A DNA stretch of 51,077 bases, taken from positions 14,173-65,249 of the forward strand of contig MGLK01000039.1 of the NCBI GenBank assembly GCA_001794825.1. The letters are read 5' to 3'. Shown one piece after another: positions 7,844 to 17,176 of this stretch. Position numbers and translations under genes: made by a program. The notes beneath the pieces are model-generated. The model had not been told where the DNA came from. It ran no database searches and was given only the letters and a program-made list of their open reading frames with translations. The stretch comes from Caulobacterales bacterium RIFCSPHIGHO2_01_FULL_70_19. Lineage in GTDB: Bacteria > Pseudomonadota > Alphaproteobacteria > Caulobacterales > Caulobacteraceae. Position 1 is the first letter of the stretch, and each line of letters starts with the position of its first letter.

Positions 7844-8613
7844 ATCAGCCCCAGTTGCCTGAAGCTGGCCACGCCTTCCCGGCCGACGACGAGGTGGTCG
7901 TGCACGGCGATCTCCAGCGCCCGGGCGGCGTCGATCACCTGGCGGGTCATCTGGATGTCGGCGCGGGACGGCGTGGGGTCGCCGGAGGGGTGATTGTGCA
8001 CGATGATCAGGTTCTTGGCCGAGAGTTCGAGGGCGCGCCGGACCACCTCGCGCGGATAGACCGGCGCATGGTCGACGGTGCCGCGATTCTGGATTTCGTC
8101 GAGGATCAGCTTGTTGTGGTTGTCGAGGAACAGAACCCGGAACTGCTCGCGCGGCTCGTGCTGGAGGGCGACGCGGACATAGGAGACGAGCGCGGTCCAC
8201 GAGGCGATCACCGGTCGGTCGGCCGCCTCCTCGCGTAGCACCCGCCGGGCGACCTCGTGCAGGGCGGCGAGGTCCAGCGCTGTCTCAGCGCCGATGGCCC
8301 TGGTGCGGCCGCGGGCGTCCACGGCCTTGACGGTCATCAGGTCTTCGACCGGGGCGGCGAGCACCGCCGCCAGCGAGCCGAAGCGGGCCAGGAGGGCCTT
8401 GGCGATCGGTTTGACGTCGCCCTGGGGCTGGCTGCGGAACAGGAAGAGCTCAAGGAGTTCGTAGTCGGGCAGATGGTGCAGGCCGGCGCTGCGCGCCCGC
8501 TGGCGCAGGCGCTCGCGATGGCCGGAAAGGCCGGGCGGGGCAGGTGAGGCCCGCTGCGCAAGCGGCGGCTCCGCGCGCGGTTCCGGCACAGGAAACGGGA
8601 GCACTGAGGACAT
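7840..8613 (-). CDS. radC: RadC family protein (JAMM/JAB domain)
   Basis: A 257-residue protein with an N-terminal helix-hairpin-helix-like region (LPDYELLELFLFRSQPQGDVKPIAKALLARFGSL) and a C-terminal JAB domain. The zinc motif HNHPSGDPTPSRAD gives His206, His208 and Asp219. RadC was once linked to DNA repair, but its biochemical role is unsettled. GGAGG precedes the ATG by six bases. The gene runs with map and sfsA upstream and feeds directly into the asparaginase-like gene through a GTGA overlap. Confidence 0.93.
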   Translation of the reverse strand: MSSVLPFPVPEPRAEPPLAQRASPAPPGLSGHRERLRQRARSAGLHHLPDYELLELFLFRSQPQGDVKPIAKALLARFGSLAAVLAAPVEDLMTVKAVDARGRTRAIGAETALDLAALHEVARRVLREEAADRPVIASWTALVSYVRVALQHEPREQFRVLFLDNHNKLILDEIQNRGTVDHAPVYPREVVRRALELSAKNLIIVHNHPSGDPTPSRADIQMTRQVIDAARALEIAVHDHLVVGREGVASFRQLGLM

Positions 8614-8674
8614 GGCGGCCTCCGGTTCACCGGGACGGCACGATGTCAGAACAGACGGTGAACGTCCAGCGCCG

Positions 8675-9499
8675 TCAGAACTTCGGGCGGAACAGCCCCG
8701 CAGGGCTGGCGGTGAACAGCTCGCAGCCGTCCTCGGTGACGCCGATGGTGTGCTCGCACTGGGACGACAGGGACTTGTCGCGGGTGACGGCGGTCCAGCC
8801 GTCGGACAGGACCTTCACGTGCGGCTTGCCGAGGTTCACCATCGGCTCGACCGTGAAGAACATGCCCTTCTTGAGGGTGGCGCCCTCGCCGCGGCGGCCG
8901 TAGTGCAGGACGTTCGGGCTGTCGTGGAACAGGCGGCCGATGCCATGGCCGCAGAAGTCGCGCACCACCGACATGCGGTTGGCCTCGACCACCTGCTGGA
9001 TGGCGTAGCCGATGTCGCCGAAGGTGGCGCCCGGCCTGATGACGGCGAGCCCGGCCTCCAGCGAGTCATAGGTGACGTCGATCAGCTTGCGGGCCCGGGC
9101 GTTGACGTTTCCGACCGCGTACATGCGGCTGGAGTCGCCATGCCAGCCGTCGACGATGACCGTGTGGTCGATGTTGACGATGTCGCCGTCCTTGAGAACC
9201 TTGTCGCTTGGGATGCCGTGGCAGACCACGTGGTTGATCGAGGTGCAGACGGTCTTTTCGTAACCCTTGTAGCCGAGACAGGCGGGGAGACCGCCGTGGT
9301 CGAGGGTGAACTCGCGAATGCGGTCGTCGATCTCGCCGGTGGTGACGCCCGGCTTGACGTATTCGGTGATCATGTCGAGCGCCCGGGCCACCAGGTTCCC
9401 GGCCGCGCGCATCCCCTCCCAGGCCTCCTCGTCCTGGTGAACGCGAATCTCGTGGGTGCGGACGAAGTGGTCGGTGTCCAGCTCTGGGGTCTCGTACAT
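8675..9499 (-). CDS. map: Type I methionyl aminopeptidase
   Basis: A 274-residue cytoplasmic enzyme that removes N-terminal methionine from new proteins. The five metal ligands are visible: Asp in VNIDHTVIVDGWHGDSSRMY (both Asp), His in CGHGIGRLFHDSP, Glu in FTVEPMVN and Glu in SQCEHTIGV. A second possible start, ATG 9529, lies directly after the sfsA stop and would add MNKGPAERRP; I chose 9499 because the conserved family region starts there, but coupling to sfsA makes 9529 plausible. Confidence 0.96.
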   Translation of the reverse strand: MYETPELDTDHFVRTHEIRVHQDEEAWEGMRAAGNLVARALDMITEYVKPGVTTGEIDDRIREFTLDHGGLPACLGYKGYEKTVCTSINHVVCHGIPSDKVLKDGDIVNIDHTVIVDGWHGDSSRMYAVGNVNARARKLIDVTYDSLEAGLAVIRPGATFGDIGYAIQQVVEANRMSVVRDFCGHGIGRLFHDSPNVLHYGRRGEGATLKKGMFFTVEPMVNLGKPHVKVLSDGWTAVTRDKSLSSQCEHTIGVTEDGCELFTASPAGLFRPKF

Positions 9500-9529
9500 C
9501 GGTCGTCTTTCGGCAGGGCCCTTGTTCAT

Positions 9530-10246
9530 TCAGGGCCGCCAGGGCAGGGCGCGGTCCAGGCGGATCGCTTCGGGCGTCAGGTGGCAACTGTAGCACAGAA
9601 CCTCAACCCCGCGGGAGGCGGCTTCCCGCAGGGCCGGGCCGTAGGCGCGGTCGATGTCGTCTGCCGTGGTGAAGGCGTCGCAGTCCATGCGCTGGACGAT
9701 GAACAGCATGGCGGCGCGACCGCCCGTCTCCACCACCCGCTCCAGCGCTCTGAGGTGCTTCACGCCGCGCACGGTGTTGCAGTCCGGGAACTCGGCGAGG
9801 CCCGAGGATCGGCTGAAGTGGCAGTTCTTGATCTCGACCCAGCAGGACGGGCGCTGCAGGGCGTCGGGGTCCGACTGCAGGAGGATGTCGATGCGGCTGT
9901 CGACGTCGTAGCGGACCTCGCGGCGCAGGATCGGATAGCCCGCAAGCTCGGGGATCCCGCCGCGGGGGATGGCGGCTTCGGCGATGCGGTTGGGGTTCAG
10001 CGTGTTGACGCCGACCGGGCCGGCGTCGGGCAGCTCGACGGCCTCGAGCGTCAGCGGCAGCTTGCGCTTCGGATCGGGGGAGCGGGACAGCCAGACCGGC
10101 AGGCCGGGGCCGGTCAGGCCGAGCATGGCGCCGGGGTTGGGCACGTGGACGGTGGTTTGCGACCCGTCAGCGAGGATCACATCCGCCAGGAAGCGCTTGT
10201 AGCGGCGGATCAGGGTCCCGCGTTCGAGGGGCGACTTGAAGCGCAT
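9530..10246 (-). CDS. sfsA: SfsA family protein (DNA/RNA nuclease SfsA)
   Basis: A 238-residue protein. MRFKSPLERGTLIRRYKRFLADV, VHVPNPGAMLGL, NTLNPNRIAEAA, SRIDILLQ and CWVEIKNCHF, plus AEFPDCNTVRGVKHL, are the family hallmarks. The D-I-L...E-I-K pattern resembles PD-(D/E)XK nucleases. SfsA was first described as a sugar-fermentation stimulator in E. coli and later assigned nuclease activity. The gene diverges from the CinA-type gene with 23 bases between start codons, so the two promoters must overlap neighbouring coding DNA. Confidence 0.94.
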   Translation of the reverse strand: MRFKSPLERGTLIRRYKRFLADVILADGSQTTVHVPNPGAMLGLTGPGLPVWLSRSPDPKRKLPLTLEAVELPDAGPVGVNTLNPNRIAEAAIPRGGIPELAGYPILRREVRYDVDSRIDILLQSDPDALQRPSCWVEIKNCHFSRSSGLAEFPDCNTVRGVKHLRALERVVETGGRAAMLFIVQRMDCDAFTTADDIDRAYGPALREAASRGVEVLCYSCHLTPEAIRLDRALPWRP

Positions 10247-10269
10247 GCAGGAGGCTCTAGCCTGCGCGG

Positions 10270-11022
10270 ATGAGCGACGCATCCCCCACCGCGGCCGTAC
10301 TGATCATCGGCGACGAGATACTGTCCGGCCGCACGCAGGACACCAACCTGAACACCCTCGCGCGGTTCCTCGGGGCTCTGGGCATCGAACTGCTGGAGGC
10401 GCGCACGGTCGGTGACCGCCGGGAGCAGATCGTCGGCGCACTGAACGCCCTGAGAGCGGGGCACGACTATGTCTTCACCACCGGAGGCATCGGCCCGACC
10501 CACGACGACATAACCGCCGACGCGGTGGCGGCGGCGTTCGGCGTGGGGATTGCGGAGCATCCGGAGGCGCTGGCCATCCTGGAGCGGCGCTACGGGGCGG
10601 AGTTCAACGCCGCCCGGCGCCGGATGGCGCGCATTCCGGCGGGCGGGACGCTGATCGCCAACCCGGTGACCGACGCCCCGGGCTTCCACATCGGCAATGT
10701 CTTCGTGATGGCGGGCGTGCCGAAGATCATGACGGCGATGCTGGAGGACGTGGCGCCGCGGCTGCGGACCGGCGCCGTGGTGCATGCGCGGACCGTGCGG
10801 GTGACCGGCGTGGGCGAGGGCAGCGTGGCCGACATCCTGGGCGCGGCGGCGCGGGCGAACCGGACGATCAGCTACGGCAGCTATCCTTTCGGACACGGCT
10901 CGGCAGGCGAGATCGGAACGAACCTGGTGGTGCGGGGGCGTGACGAAGCGGCGGTGGAGGCGGCGGTCGAGGGGTTGCTGGCGGCGCTGGGGGAGGCCGG
11001 CGTGGCCGCGGCGCGGGTCTGA
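10270..11022 (+). CDS. CinA-like molybdopterin-binding domain protein
   Basis: A 250-residue protein made of the MoCF (MoaB/MogA-like) domain that forms the N-terminal half of CinA. AAVLIIGDEILSGRTQDTN and FTTGGIGPTHDDITADAVA are diagnostic. The C-terminal NMN amidohydrolase (PncC) domain of full CinA is missing, as in many alphaproteobacterial relatives, which may encode it separately. CinA-type COG1058 domains have ADP-ribose pyrophosphatase-related activity in some bacteria; the reaction here is not established. Confidence 0.9.
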   Translation: MSDASPTAAVLIIGDEILSGRTQDTNLNTLARFLGALGIELLEARTVGDRREQIVGALNALRAGHDYVFTTGGIGPTHDDITADAVAAAFGVGIAEHPEALAILERRYGAEFNAARRRMARIPAGGTLIANPVTDAPGFHIGNVFVMAGVPKIMTAMLEDVAPRLRTGAVVHARTVRVTGVGEGSVADILGAAARANRTISYGSYPFGHGSAGEIGTNLVVRGRDEAAVEAAVEGLLAALGEAGVAAARV

Positions 11023-11042
11023 AATCCCTCTCCCGTGCAAGG

Positions 11043-11063
11043 TCCCCGGCCCCGGAGCGGGGA
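11043..11063. terminator. Possible hairpin between convergent genes
   Basis: TCCCCG (11043-11048) and CGGGGA (11058-11063) can pair around a GC-rich loop between the convergent CinA-like and xylanase genes. No T-run, so weak. Confidence 0.25.
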
Positions 11064-11068
11064 GGACG

Positions 11069-12160
11069 TCAGGCGCCGGCGCGGCCGGTGAAGGCGTCGA
11101 CGAGGGCCTGATAGGCGGGATTCGGGCGGGCGTCGGCGTCGAGGAGCAGGGCGCTTTCGTCGGCGCGGTTCTTGCCTTCGGGCCGCACCAGCCAGCTGTC
11201 GGGGTCGCGCAGGCCCCAGGTGGTGAAGGCGTAGCGCTGGCGCTCTGGCAGGGCGGCGAAGGCCTCGGCCAATTCGCCGACGCGGGCGACCTGCTGGGCG
11301 CGGCGTTCGGCGGTGGAGCGCAGGTCCGGGAGATGGCCGCCGTCGCGCTGCATCGGGAAGTCGAGCTCGGAGACGTGGATCGGCAGGCCCAGCGAGGCGG
11401 CGTCGCGGAAGAAGGTCGTGATCTGGCCGGCCGGAATCTCGATGTTGAGGTGCGACTGGGTCCCGATGCCGCCGATCGGAGCGCCGAGGGACAGCAGGCG
11501 CTCGACCAGGCGGAGGAAGGTCGCGCCCTTGGCCGGGATGTTCTCCAGATTGTATTCGTTGAGAAAGAGGATCGCGTCCGGATCGGCGGCCTTCGCCTGC
11601 TCGAAGGCGCGGACCATGTAGCCTTCCTGGCCCAGGGCCCGGCTCCAGTGGCAGTCGCGCAGGCCGTTCCCGTCCTCGGCCACCGGTTCGTTGACCACGT
11701 CCCAGCCGGCCATTCGGCCGCGATAGCGGCCAACCAGGGCCTCGATGTAGCGGTCGTATTCCGCGGCGAAGCGATCGCGGGGGACGTCGTCGCTGAACAC
11801 CTCGCCGCCCTGGGAGTACCAGATCACAGTGTGGCCGTGGACGCGCAGGCCGTGGTCGCCGGCGAAGGCGACGACCCGATCGGAGGCGGAGAAGTCGTGG
11901 GCGAAGCCGGGGCCGAGGGTGCGCTCCATCTTCTGCTCCCACTCGGGCGTGAGCTGCGAGCAGTGGCGGAGGACGGCCTCGGTCCAGGCCGGATCATTCA
12001 GCTGGCCCGACATGGCGGTCGCGCCGAAGGGGGCGGGGACGAGATCCTTCAGCGGCGCGGCCGGACCGGCAGGGGTCTGGGCGGCGGGGCGACCGCAGGC
12101 GGCGAGCGCAAGGCCGGAGCCGAGGAACAGGCGGCGGCTGGGGCCGGTCCTAGACCGCAC
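11069..12160 (-). CDS. Endo-1,4-beta-xylanase, glycoside hydrolase family 10, lipoprotein/Tat-exported
   Basis: A 363-residue GH10 enzyme. GHTVIWYSQ holds the conserved W of subsite -1, WDVVNEP gives the acid/base Glu158, and HVSELDF gives the nucleophile Glu265; FLNEYNLEN and TTWGLRDPDSWL are further GH10 motifs. The N-terminus (RTGPSRRLFLGSGLALAACGRPA) has twin arginines and a lipobox (LAAC), so it is probably exported folded and anchored. It would cut xylan outside the cytoplasmic membrane. The start is GTG 12160, 11 bases inside the end of fliJ, an unexpected link to flagellar export genes. Confidence 0.93.
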   Translation of the reverse strand: MRSRTGPSRRLFLGSGLALAACGRPAAQTPAGPAAPLKDLVPAPFGATAMSGQLNDPAWTEAVLRHCSQLTPEWEQKMERTLGPGFAHDFSASDRVVAFAGDHGLRVHGHTVIWYSQGGEVFSDDVPRDRFAAEYDRYIEALVGRYRGRMAGWDVVNEPVAEDGNGLRDCHWSRALGQEGYMVRAFEQAKAADPDAILFLNEYNLENIPAKGATFLRLVERLLSLGAPIGGIGTQSHLNIEIPAGQITTFFRDAASLGLPIHVSELDFPMQRDGGHLPDLRSTAERRAQQVARVGELAEAFAALPERQRYAFTTWGLRDPDSWLVRPEGKNRADESALLLDADARPNPAYQALVDAFTGRAGA

Positions 12161-12560
12161 GGCGGCGGAGGCCGAGCTCGTCGAAGGCGGCGGTCTCGCG
12201 CCTGCCAGCGGCGATGAGGCGGTTCAGCCGGGTGGTCTCGGCGACGTGCTCGAACTTCTTGAGCTCCTCGAAGGCGCCGGTGAGGGCGTCGCGCGCACCG
12301 GCCTCCTCGGCCTCGATCTCGGCGACGTCGGTCTCGGCCGCCGACTTCCGCACCTTCCAGCCGTTCAGATAGGCCTGCAGCAGAAGGCGGGCCTCGGCGT
12401 CCTGGCGGGCGCGTTCCTGCTCGACCTGGGCCTCGGCCTCGAGGACGGCGATGCGCATCTCGGCGGAGACGCGGCGGGCGGTGATCTCGGCGAGGCGCTT
12501 CTGCAGCGTCTCGACCTCGTAGTTCGAAATCCGGATCAGCGACTGGGCCCAGGCGGTCAT
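12150..12560 (-). CDS. fliJ: FliJ-like flagellar export protein
   Basis: A 136-residue, almost wholly helical protein (long heptad-rich coiled coil from residue 10 to 125, rich in Glu, Arg and Ala). It starts 13 bases downstream of fliI, the classical position of fliJ. FliJ is a cytoplasmic escort and ATPase-ring component of the flagellar type III export apparatus that sits in the centre of the FliI hexamer. Sequence conservation in this family is low, so the assignment rests on coiled-coil character and gene order (MTAWAQSLIRISNYEVETLQ is a typical start). Confidence 0.85.
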   Translation of the reverse strand: MTAWAQSLIRISNYEVETLQKRLAEITARRVSAEMRIAVLEAEAQVEQERARQDAEARLLLQAYLNGWKVRKSAAETDVAEIEAEEAGARDALTGAFEELKKFEHVAETTRLNRLIAAGRRETAAFDELGLRRRAV

Positions 12561-12573
12561 GCGGTGTCTCCGG

Positions 12574-13920
12574 TTACTGCGGGATCATGCCCTGATTCAG
12601 GATAGCCTCCAGCCGGGTAAAGGAATCGGTAAGACGTGTGGCGTCGTCCTTGTCCTGGCCGAGGAAGGCTTCGAGGGCGGGGTTGAGCGCGATGGCGCGG
12701 TCCACCACGGGGTCGGCGCCCGAGCGGTAGGCGCCGATCCTGATCAGCTCCTCCATGTTGGCGTAGGCGCTGAGGCACTGGCGGGCGCGGCGGTTCAGCT
12801 CGCGCTCGGGCGGGGTCTGGCAGCCCGGCAGGGTCCGGCTGACCGATTTCAGCACGTCGATGGCCGGGAAGCGGCCGCGCTCGGCGATCTTGCGGTCCAT
12901 GACGATGTGGCCGTCGAGGATGCCTCGCACCGCGTCGGCGATGGGCTCGTCGTGATCGCCGCCGTCGACCAGCACAGTGAACAGGGCGGTGATCGGCGCC
13001 GCCGTAGTGCCGTCAGGGCGGATCGGGCCGGGGCCGGCGCGCTCCAGCAGCTTTGGCAGTTCGGTGAAGACCGTGGGCGTGTAGCCCTTGGTGGTCGGCG
13101 GCTCGCCGGCGGCGAGGCCGATCTCGCGCTGGGCCATGGCGAAGCGGGTGACCGAGTCCATCAGGCACAGGACCTCGAGATCCTGGTCGCGCAGGAACTC
13201 CGCGCAGGCCATGGTCATGTAGGCGGCCTGGCGGCGCTTCAGGGCCGGCTCGTCCGAGGTGGCGACGATGACGATCGCGCGGCGCAGGCCCTCCTCGCCA
13301 AGGGTCTCCTCGATGAATTCGCGCACCTCGCGGCCGCGTTCGCCGATCAGCCCGACGACGACGGCGTCGCAGGTCGCCTGGCGCGCAAGCATCGACAGCA
13401 GCACCGACTTGCCGACGCCGGAGCCGGCGAAGATGCCGAGGCGCTGTCCGCGGCAGGTGGTGGTGAAGACGTCCATGGCGCGGACGCCGAGGTCGAGGCG
13501 CTCGCCGACGCGGCCGCGGGAGTGGGCCGGCGGCGGCGGCGCGCGGAGCGGGTAGGCGGCGGGGCCGGAGGGCAACGGCCCCTTGCCGTCGATGGGGTTG
13601 CCGAACGCGTCGATGATCCGGCCCAGCCAGGCCGTCGTGGGGCGCACCGTCGCGGCGGCGTCGATGATGCGGATGTCGGCGCCGGGGGCGACGCCCTCGA
13701 CCGGGCCGAACGGCATCAGCAGGGCCTTGGCGTCGCGAAAGCCGACCACCTCCGCGGGCAGGGGATGCTGGCCCCGGCCCCGCTCGATCTCGGCGCGCGC
13801 CCCGACGGCGAGGCGGCTGAGGCCGCCGCGGGATTCGATGAGAAGACCGTTCACGCCGGCAACCTTGCCGGTCACGACCAGCGGGTCGACGGCTTCGACG
13901 GCGGCGACGAGATTGCGCAA
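12574..13920 (-). CDS. fliI: Flagellum-specific ATP synthase FliI
   Basis: A 448-residue ATPase of the flagellar type III export system. The Walker A motif [11 protein letters not shown] lies near residues 163-173; [13 protein letters not shown], Walker [37 protein letters not shown] and the C-terminal helical domain are all typical of FliI. No ATG is available in frame; the start is TTG 13920, eight bases after AGGGG, and the upstream frame closes at 13965. A CtrA-type box lies 43-57 bases upstream, fitting cell-cycle control of early flagellar genes as known in Caulobacter. Confidence 0.95.
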   Translation of the reverse strand: MRNLVAAVEAVDPLVVTGKVAGVNGLLIESRGGLSRLAVGARAEIERGRGQHPLPAEVVGFRDAKALLMPFGPVEGVAPGADIRIIDAAATVRPTTAWLGRIIDAFGNPIDGKGPLPSGPAAYPLRAPPPPAHSRGRVGERLDLGVRAMDVFTTTCRGQRLGIFAGSGVGKSVLLSMLARQATCDAVVVGLIGERGREVREFIEETLGEEGLRRAIVIVATSDEPALKRRQAAYMTMACAEFLRDQDLEVLCLMDSVTRFAMAQREIGLAAGEPPTTKGYTPTVFTELPKLLERAGPGPIRPDGTTAAPITALFTVLVDGGDHDEPIADAVRGILDGHIVMDRKIAERGRFPAIDVLKSVSRTLPGCQTPPERELNRRARQCLSAYANMEELIRIGAYRSGADPVVDRAIALNPALEAFLGQDKDDATRLTDSFTRLEAILNQGMIPQ

Positions 13921-13962
13921 GCGGAGCCCCTGGAACAGGGCTTCAGGGATGGGCCGACATGG

Positions 13963-13977
13963 TTAACCGGGGGTGAA
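13963..13977 (-). promoter_or_regulatory. Candidate CtrA-binding site upstream of fliI
   Basis: TTAA, seven bases, TGAA (13963-13977), seven of eight positions of the CtrA box TTAA-N7-TTAA. On the minus strand the flanking bases also give an exact TTAACCAT half-site (13959-13966). Position fits a CtrA-controlled fliIJ promoter. Confidence 0.5.
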
Positions 13978-13979
13978 TG

Positions 13980-16900
13980 TCAGGGCTGCACCTCAGCTCC
14001 CGGCGGTGAGTAGTTCTCGAAGTCTTCGGCCGCGTTGGCGAAGAGTTCGAGCGCCGCCGCCTTGTCCGCCTCGCCGGCTTCCGTGTCGCCGAGGGCGAGC
14101 CGGGCGAGGCCGCGCCCGTACAGCGAAGCGGGCAGCGCCGGCGCGCGGGCGAGCGCGGCCTCGTAGAGCTCGAGGGCCCCGGCCGCATCGCCCATCTGCA
14201 GCAGAACCCTTCCCTTGCTGTCGAGGATCGACGGGGAGCCCGGCTCCAGCGCGAGGGCCGCGTCGCAGTCGTGCAGCGCCTGCTCCAGCATCACCCCGGC
14301 GACCGCCGCCCGCCAGCAAAGGTTGTTCAGGGCCCATGCGTCGTCCCGGAGGGATTCGCGCACGCGCCGGAAATCGTCAGCCGCCACATCCAGCCTGCCC
14401 AGCCTGATCGCGGCCTCGCCGCGGGTCAGGAACAGGTCGGGCTTGGCGTCCGGCGTGGCGGAGATCAGCCGGTCAGCGAGGTTGAAGGCGTCCTCGGCCC
14501 GGCCGTAGGCGAGCTGCCACTCGGCGGCCATGAGCAGCAAATCCGGGTCGTCCGGGTGCGCAGCGAGGAGTTCGTCCAGCGCCGCTCCGGCCTCCGTTTC
14601 GCGGCCCGCAAGGCCGAGGGCCACGATCCGGAGGACCGGCGCCTCCCTGTCGCCGGGGTGAGCCTCGATCAGGTGTTCGAGGTCCCGCAAGGCGCGGTCG
14701 TACTGCTCCATGGCGATATAGGCGCGCGCGCGCAGGCCAAGCGCGAAATCATCTTCGGGGGCCTGGCGCAGCGCCCGAGACAGCTCGATGACGGCGTCCT
14801 CGTAGCGTCCCTCGGCGTTCGCGATCAGTGCGTGACCGTTCATCGCGATCCGCTCCGAAGGGTCCAGGTCGACCGCCTTCTCAAGATCCGACGCGGCGCC
14901 TTCGCGGTCGCCGGTCCAGAAGCGGTAGACGCCGCGGTTGGCCCATGCCGAGCTGCTCTCGGGGGCCAGTTCGACCGCCTTGCTGGCCGCGTCCACGGCC
15001 CCCTGACGGTCGCCCGCCCGGGACAGCGCAAAGGCGCGGTCGAGCCACTCGTCTCCGGTTGTCGGCTCGGTCTCGGCGAAAGCGGCCTGATCGGCCTCCG
15101 TCAGCCGGTAGTTCGAGGGCGGCACGATGCGGGGACGATCCGTCGGCCGCCCGGCCGCCGCTGTCCGTGCAGCGGCCGCCTCGGCGGCGGTGATTTCGTC
15201 AACGAGGCTCCGCTGGAGTATCTCGATGGTGACGGTGTCGTCCTCGATCTCCACTGTCCTGCTGAGCTGGTGGCCAAGCTCGGTGCGGTCGAACCGCCCG
15301 CCGGAAACGCTGTAGCCTTCGCCCCCGTGGGGCAGGCGCACGGTGACAAGCTGGCGGCTGAACGCCGGGTGGGCGATCGCGTAGGGCGCGTCGCGGAAGG
15401 GGCCCGCCGGTCGCTCGGCCGCCGACAGCTCGAAGTAGGTGGCCCCGGGCGGCACCAGGCCGCTCGAGCTCCAGTCCAGGGGGGCGGAGCCCTCCATGGT
15501 CAGGGTGAGAACGTTGGCGTCTTCATCGTAGGTCAGTCCGGTTTCCCGGATATCGACCTCGCTGATCAGGGCGCTCCACATCTCCCGCAGTCCGGGGTCG
15601 CGCTGGGCGGGAGCCAGCAGCCCGAGCTGGCCCGAGAACAGCGCGGCGGCCTCGTTGCGCATGATCATGGTCCCGCTGACCCGGGCGGGCGCGTGCTGTC
15701 CGGCAGACGCGTCGAAGGCGATGATCGTCTCAGAGGCCGGCCGCGCCAGCGGTGCGACTTCGAGCGCCTCCAATGCGGCGCCGCTCGCCAGCAGGGGCAG
15801 CGCCCAGTGCAACGGGGGCACGCTTATGTCCTCGAGCCGGCGGTCCCCGAGACGGGTCCCGTCCAGCCAGTGAACCCGACCGTCCACCACGGCGCGAACC
15901 AGGACGTGGTCGAAGGCTCCCACGGACGGCAGGCGCCGGTCCAGGCCGTCGCCTCCGGCGAGGCTGACCGCAGCGGGCTCGGCCTCGATGCCCAGGCCGT
16001 CGAGCAGGGCCAGCAGGAGGACGGTCTTGCCCTTGCAGTCGCCGAACCGTCGACGCCAGGTGTCGTCGGCGGTCGCCGGCGTCAGGGCGCCCTCGCCCAT
16101 CAGGAGGGCCACGTAGCGGACCTGATCCTGCACCAGGCGCAGGGCCGCGGCGGCCTGCACCGACGGGTCGTCCGACAGGCTGCGGATCCGTTCGATCTCG
16201 GCGTGGAGCGGCGATCCCGGTTCGAGGCGGCGGGCGCTGTCGTAGAGGGGCTTGAGCACTGCCGCCACCTCGGCCCAGTCCCGGAAGCTGCTGAACTCGA
16301 TCAGATTGACCGCGGCGAGGCGAAGGGGGACGTCCTCGGGGACCAGAACCGGCTCGGCATGTTCGCGCACCACCTCGATGCTGGACCAGCCGTCGGCCCG
16401 GCGGACCGGGAGAGGCGTCCAGTCGTCGGCCGCGCGGACCGAGACCGTCCGCTCGCTCGGCCAGGAAGCACGAATGCGCTGATGCGCGACCGGGATCGGG
16501 AAGTTGAGATCGATGGACTGGGCAGGCCGATCCCCGGTTACCGGATCGCGCGAGGTGACGGTGTAGGCGAAGTCGAGCACGTCGCCGATGCGCAGGCCCG
16601 AGGGCTGGAGCACGGCCGTCAGCCTGCCGTCCAGGGTGGCCGTCTCGAGGTTCTGCTCCCGCCGGAGAATGTCGAACTCCTGGGAGGCCAGAACGTCGAT
16701 CTCCTCGCCGTCCCGTACGAGCTTGAGATGATGGACCGTGACGTCCTGGCTGTCAGGGCTCCACACCAGCCCAACGTTGCCGATCGCAATCAGCCCCTGG
16801 GGCGTCAGGGCTGCGCTGCGCGTCCTGACATAGGAGGCCTGCTCCCCGATCCCGACGCGATACTGCGCATCGAAGAGCAGAATCTGCACACCTTCGCCGG

Positions 16901-17069
16901 CGGCGGCGGGCGCGGCCGCCGCGCCTTCCCGAGAGGAGGCGACCCATCCGGGCGCCGGCCCGCGGAGGACCTGGTCCCCGGCGCGGGCCTCCTGCGCGAA
17001 GCCTGCTGCGATCAAGGCAAGCCCGATCGCCGCCGCTCGCGCGGTCCGAAACAACGCCACCATACCCAT
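13980..17069 (-). CDS. Large exported DUF3857 / transglutaminase-like protein with TPR repeats
   Basis: A 1029-residue protein with a signal peptide (ARAAAIGLALIAAGFAQEARAG). Residues about 60-260 form the DUF3857 beta domain (YVRTRSAALTPQGLIAIGNVGLVWSPDSQDVTVHHLKLVRDG). A transglutaminase-like core follows with RFGDCKGKTVLLLALLDGLGI (candidate nucleophile Cys), FDHVLVRAVVDGRVHWLDGT (His, Asp). From about residue 660 to the end there are repeated TPR helices (AWANRGVYRFWTGDREGAASDLEKAV, ASLYGRGLARLALGDTEAG). Probably periplasmic; substrate unknown. Two ATGs (17069, 17063) follow a run of G; the second has better spacing and would shorten it by two residues. Confidence 0.85.
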   Translation of the reverse strand: MGMVALFRTARAAAIGLALIAAGFAQEARAGDQVLRGPAPGWVASSREGAAAAPAAAGEGVQILLFDAQYRVGIGEQASYVRTRSAALTPQGLIAIGNVGLVWSPDSQDVTVHHLKLVRDGEEIDVLASQEFDILRREQNLETATLDGRLTAVLQPSGLRIGDVLDFAYTVTSRDPVTGDRPAQSIDLNFPIPVAHQRIRASWPSERTVSVRAADDWTPLPVRRADGWSSIEVVREHAEPVLVPEDVPLRLAAVNLIEFSSFRDWAEVAAVLKPLYDSARRLEPGSPLHAEIERIRSLSDDPSVQAAAALRLVQDQVRYVALLMGEGALTPATADDTWRRRFGDCKGKTVLLLALLDGLGIEAEPAAVSLAGGDGLDRRLPSVGAFDHVLVRAVVDGRVHWLDGTRLGDRRLEDISVPPLHWALPLLASGAALEALEVAPLARPASETIIAFDASAGQHAPARVSGTMIMRNEAAALFSGQLGLLAPAQRDPGLREMWSALISEVDIRETGLTYDEDANVLTLTMEGSAPLDWSSSGLVPPGATYFELSAAERPAGPFRDAPYAIAHPAFSRQLVTVRLPHGGEGYSVSGGRFDRTELGHQLSRTVEIEDDTVTIEILQRSLVDEITAAEAAAARTAAAGRPTDRPRIVPPSNYRLTEADQAAFAETEPTTGDEWLDRAFALSRAGDRQGAVDAASKAVELAPESSSAWANRGVYRFWTGDREGAASDLEKAVDLDPSERIAMNGHALIANAEGRYEDAVIELSRALRQAPEDDFALGLRARAYIAMEQYDRALRDLEHLIEAHPGDREAPVLRIVALGLAGRETEAGAALDELLAAHPDDPDLLLMAAEWQLAYGRAEDAFNLADRLISATPDAKPDLFLTRGEAAIRLGRLDVAADDFRRVRESLRDDAWALNNLCWRAAVAGVMLEQALHDCDAALALEPGSPSILDSKGRVLLQMGDAAGALELYEAALARAPALPASLYGRGLARLALGDTEAGEADKAAALELFANAAEDFENYSPPGAEVQP

Positions 17070-17176
17070 TCCCCCCGGAAGACTTCAGGTTCGCAGATAC
17101 AACGTGAGCTTTCATGGAACAATCAGAGCGGCTGGTCTGAACGGCCGTTCCGGGGCCGCCGGCGCGCCTGACGGCG

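Noticed and set aside
8612..10273. Long plus-strand frame opposite map and sfsA
   Set aside because: Opposite strand holds complete, motif-bearing genes; the frame has no domain or ribosome-binding site.
14271..17171. 966-codon open frame on the plus strand
   Set aside because: Antisense to the DUF3857/TPR gene, which has a signal peptide and domain motifs; the plus frame shows none.
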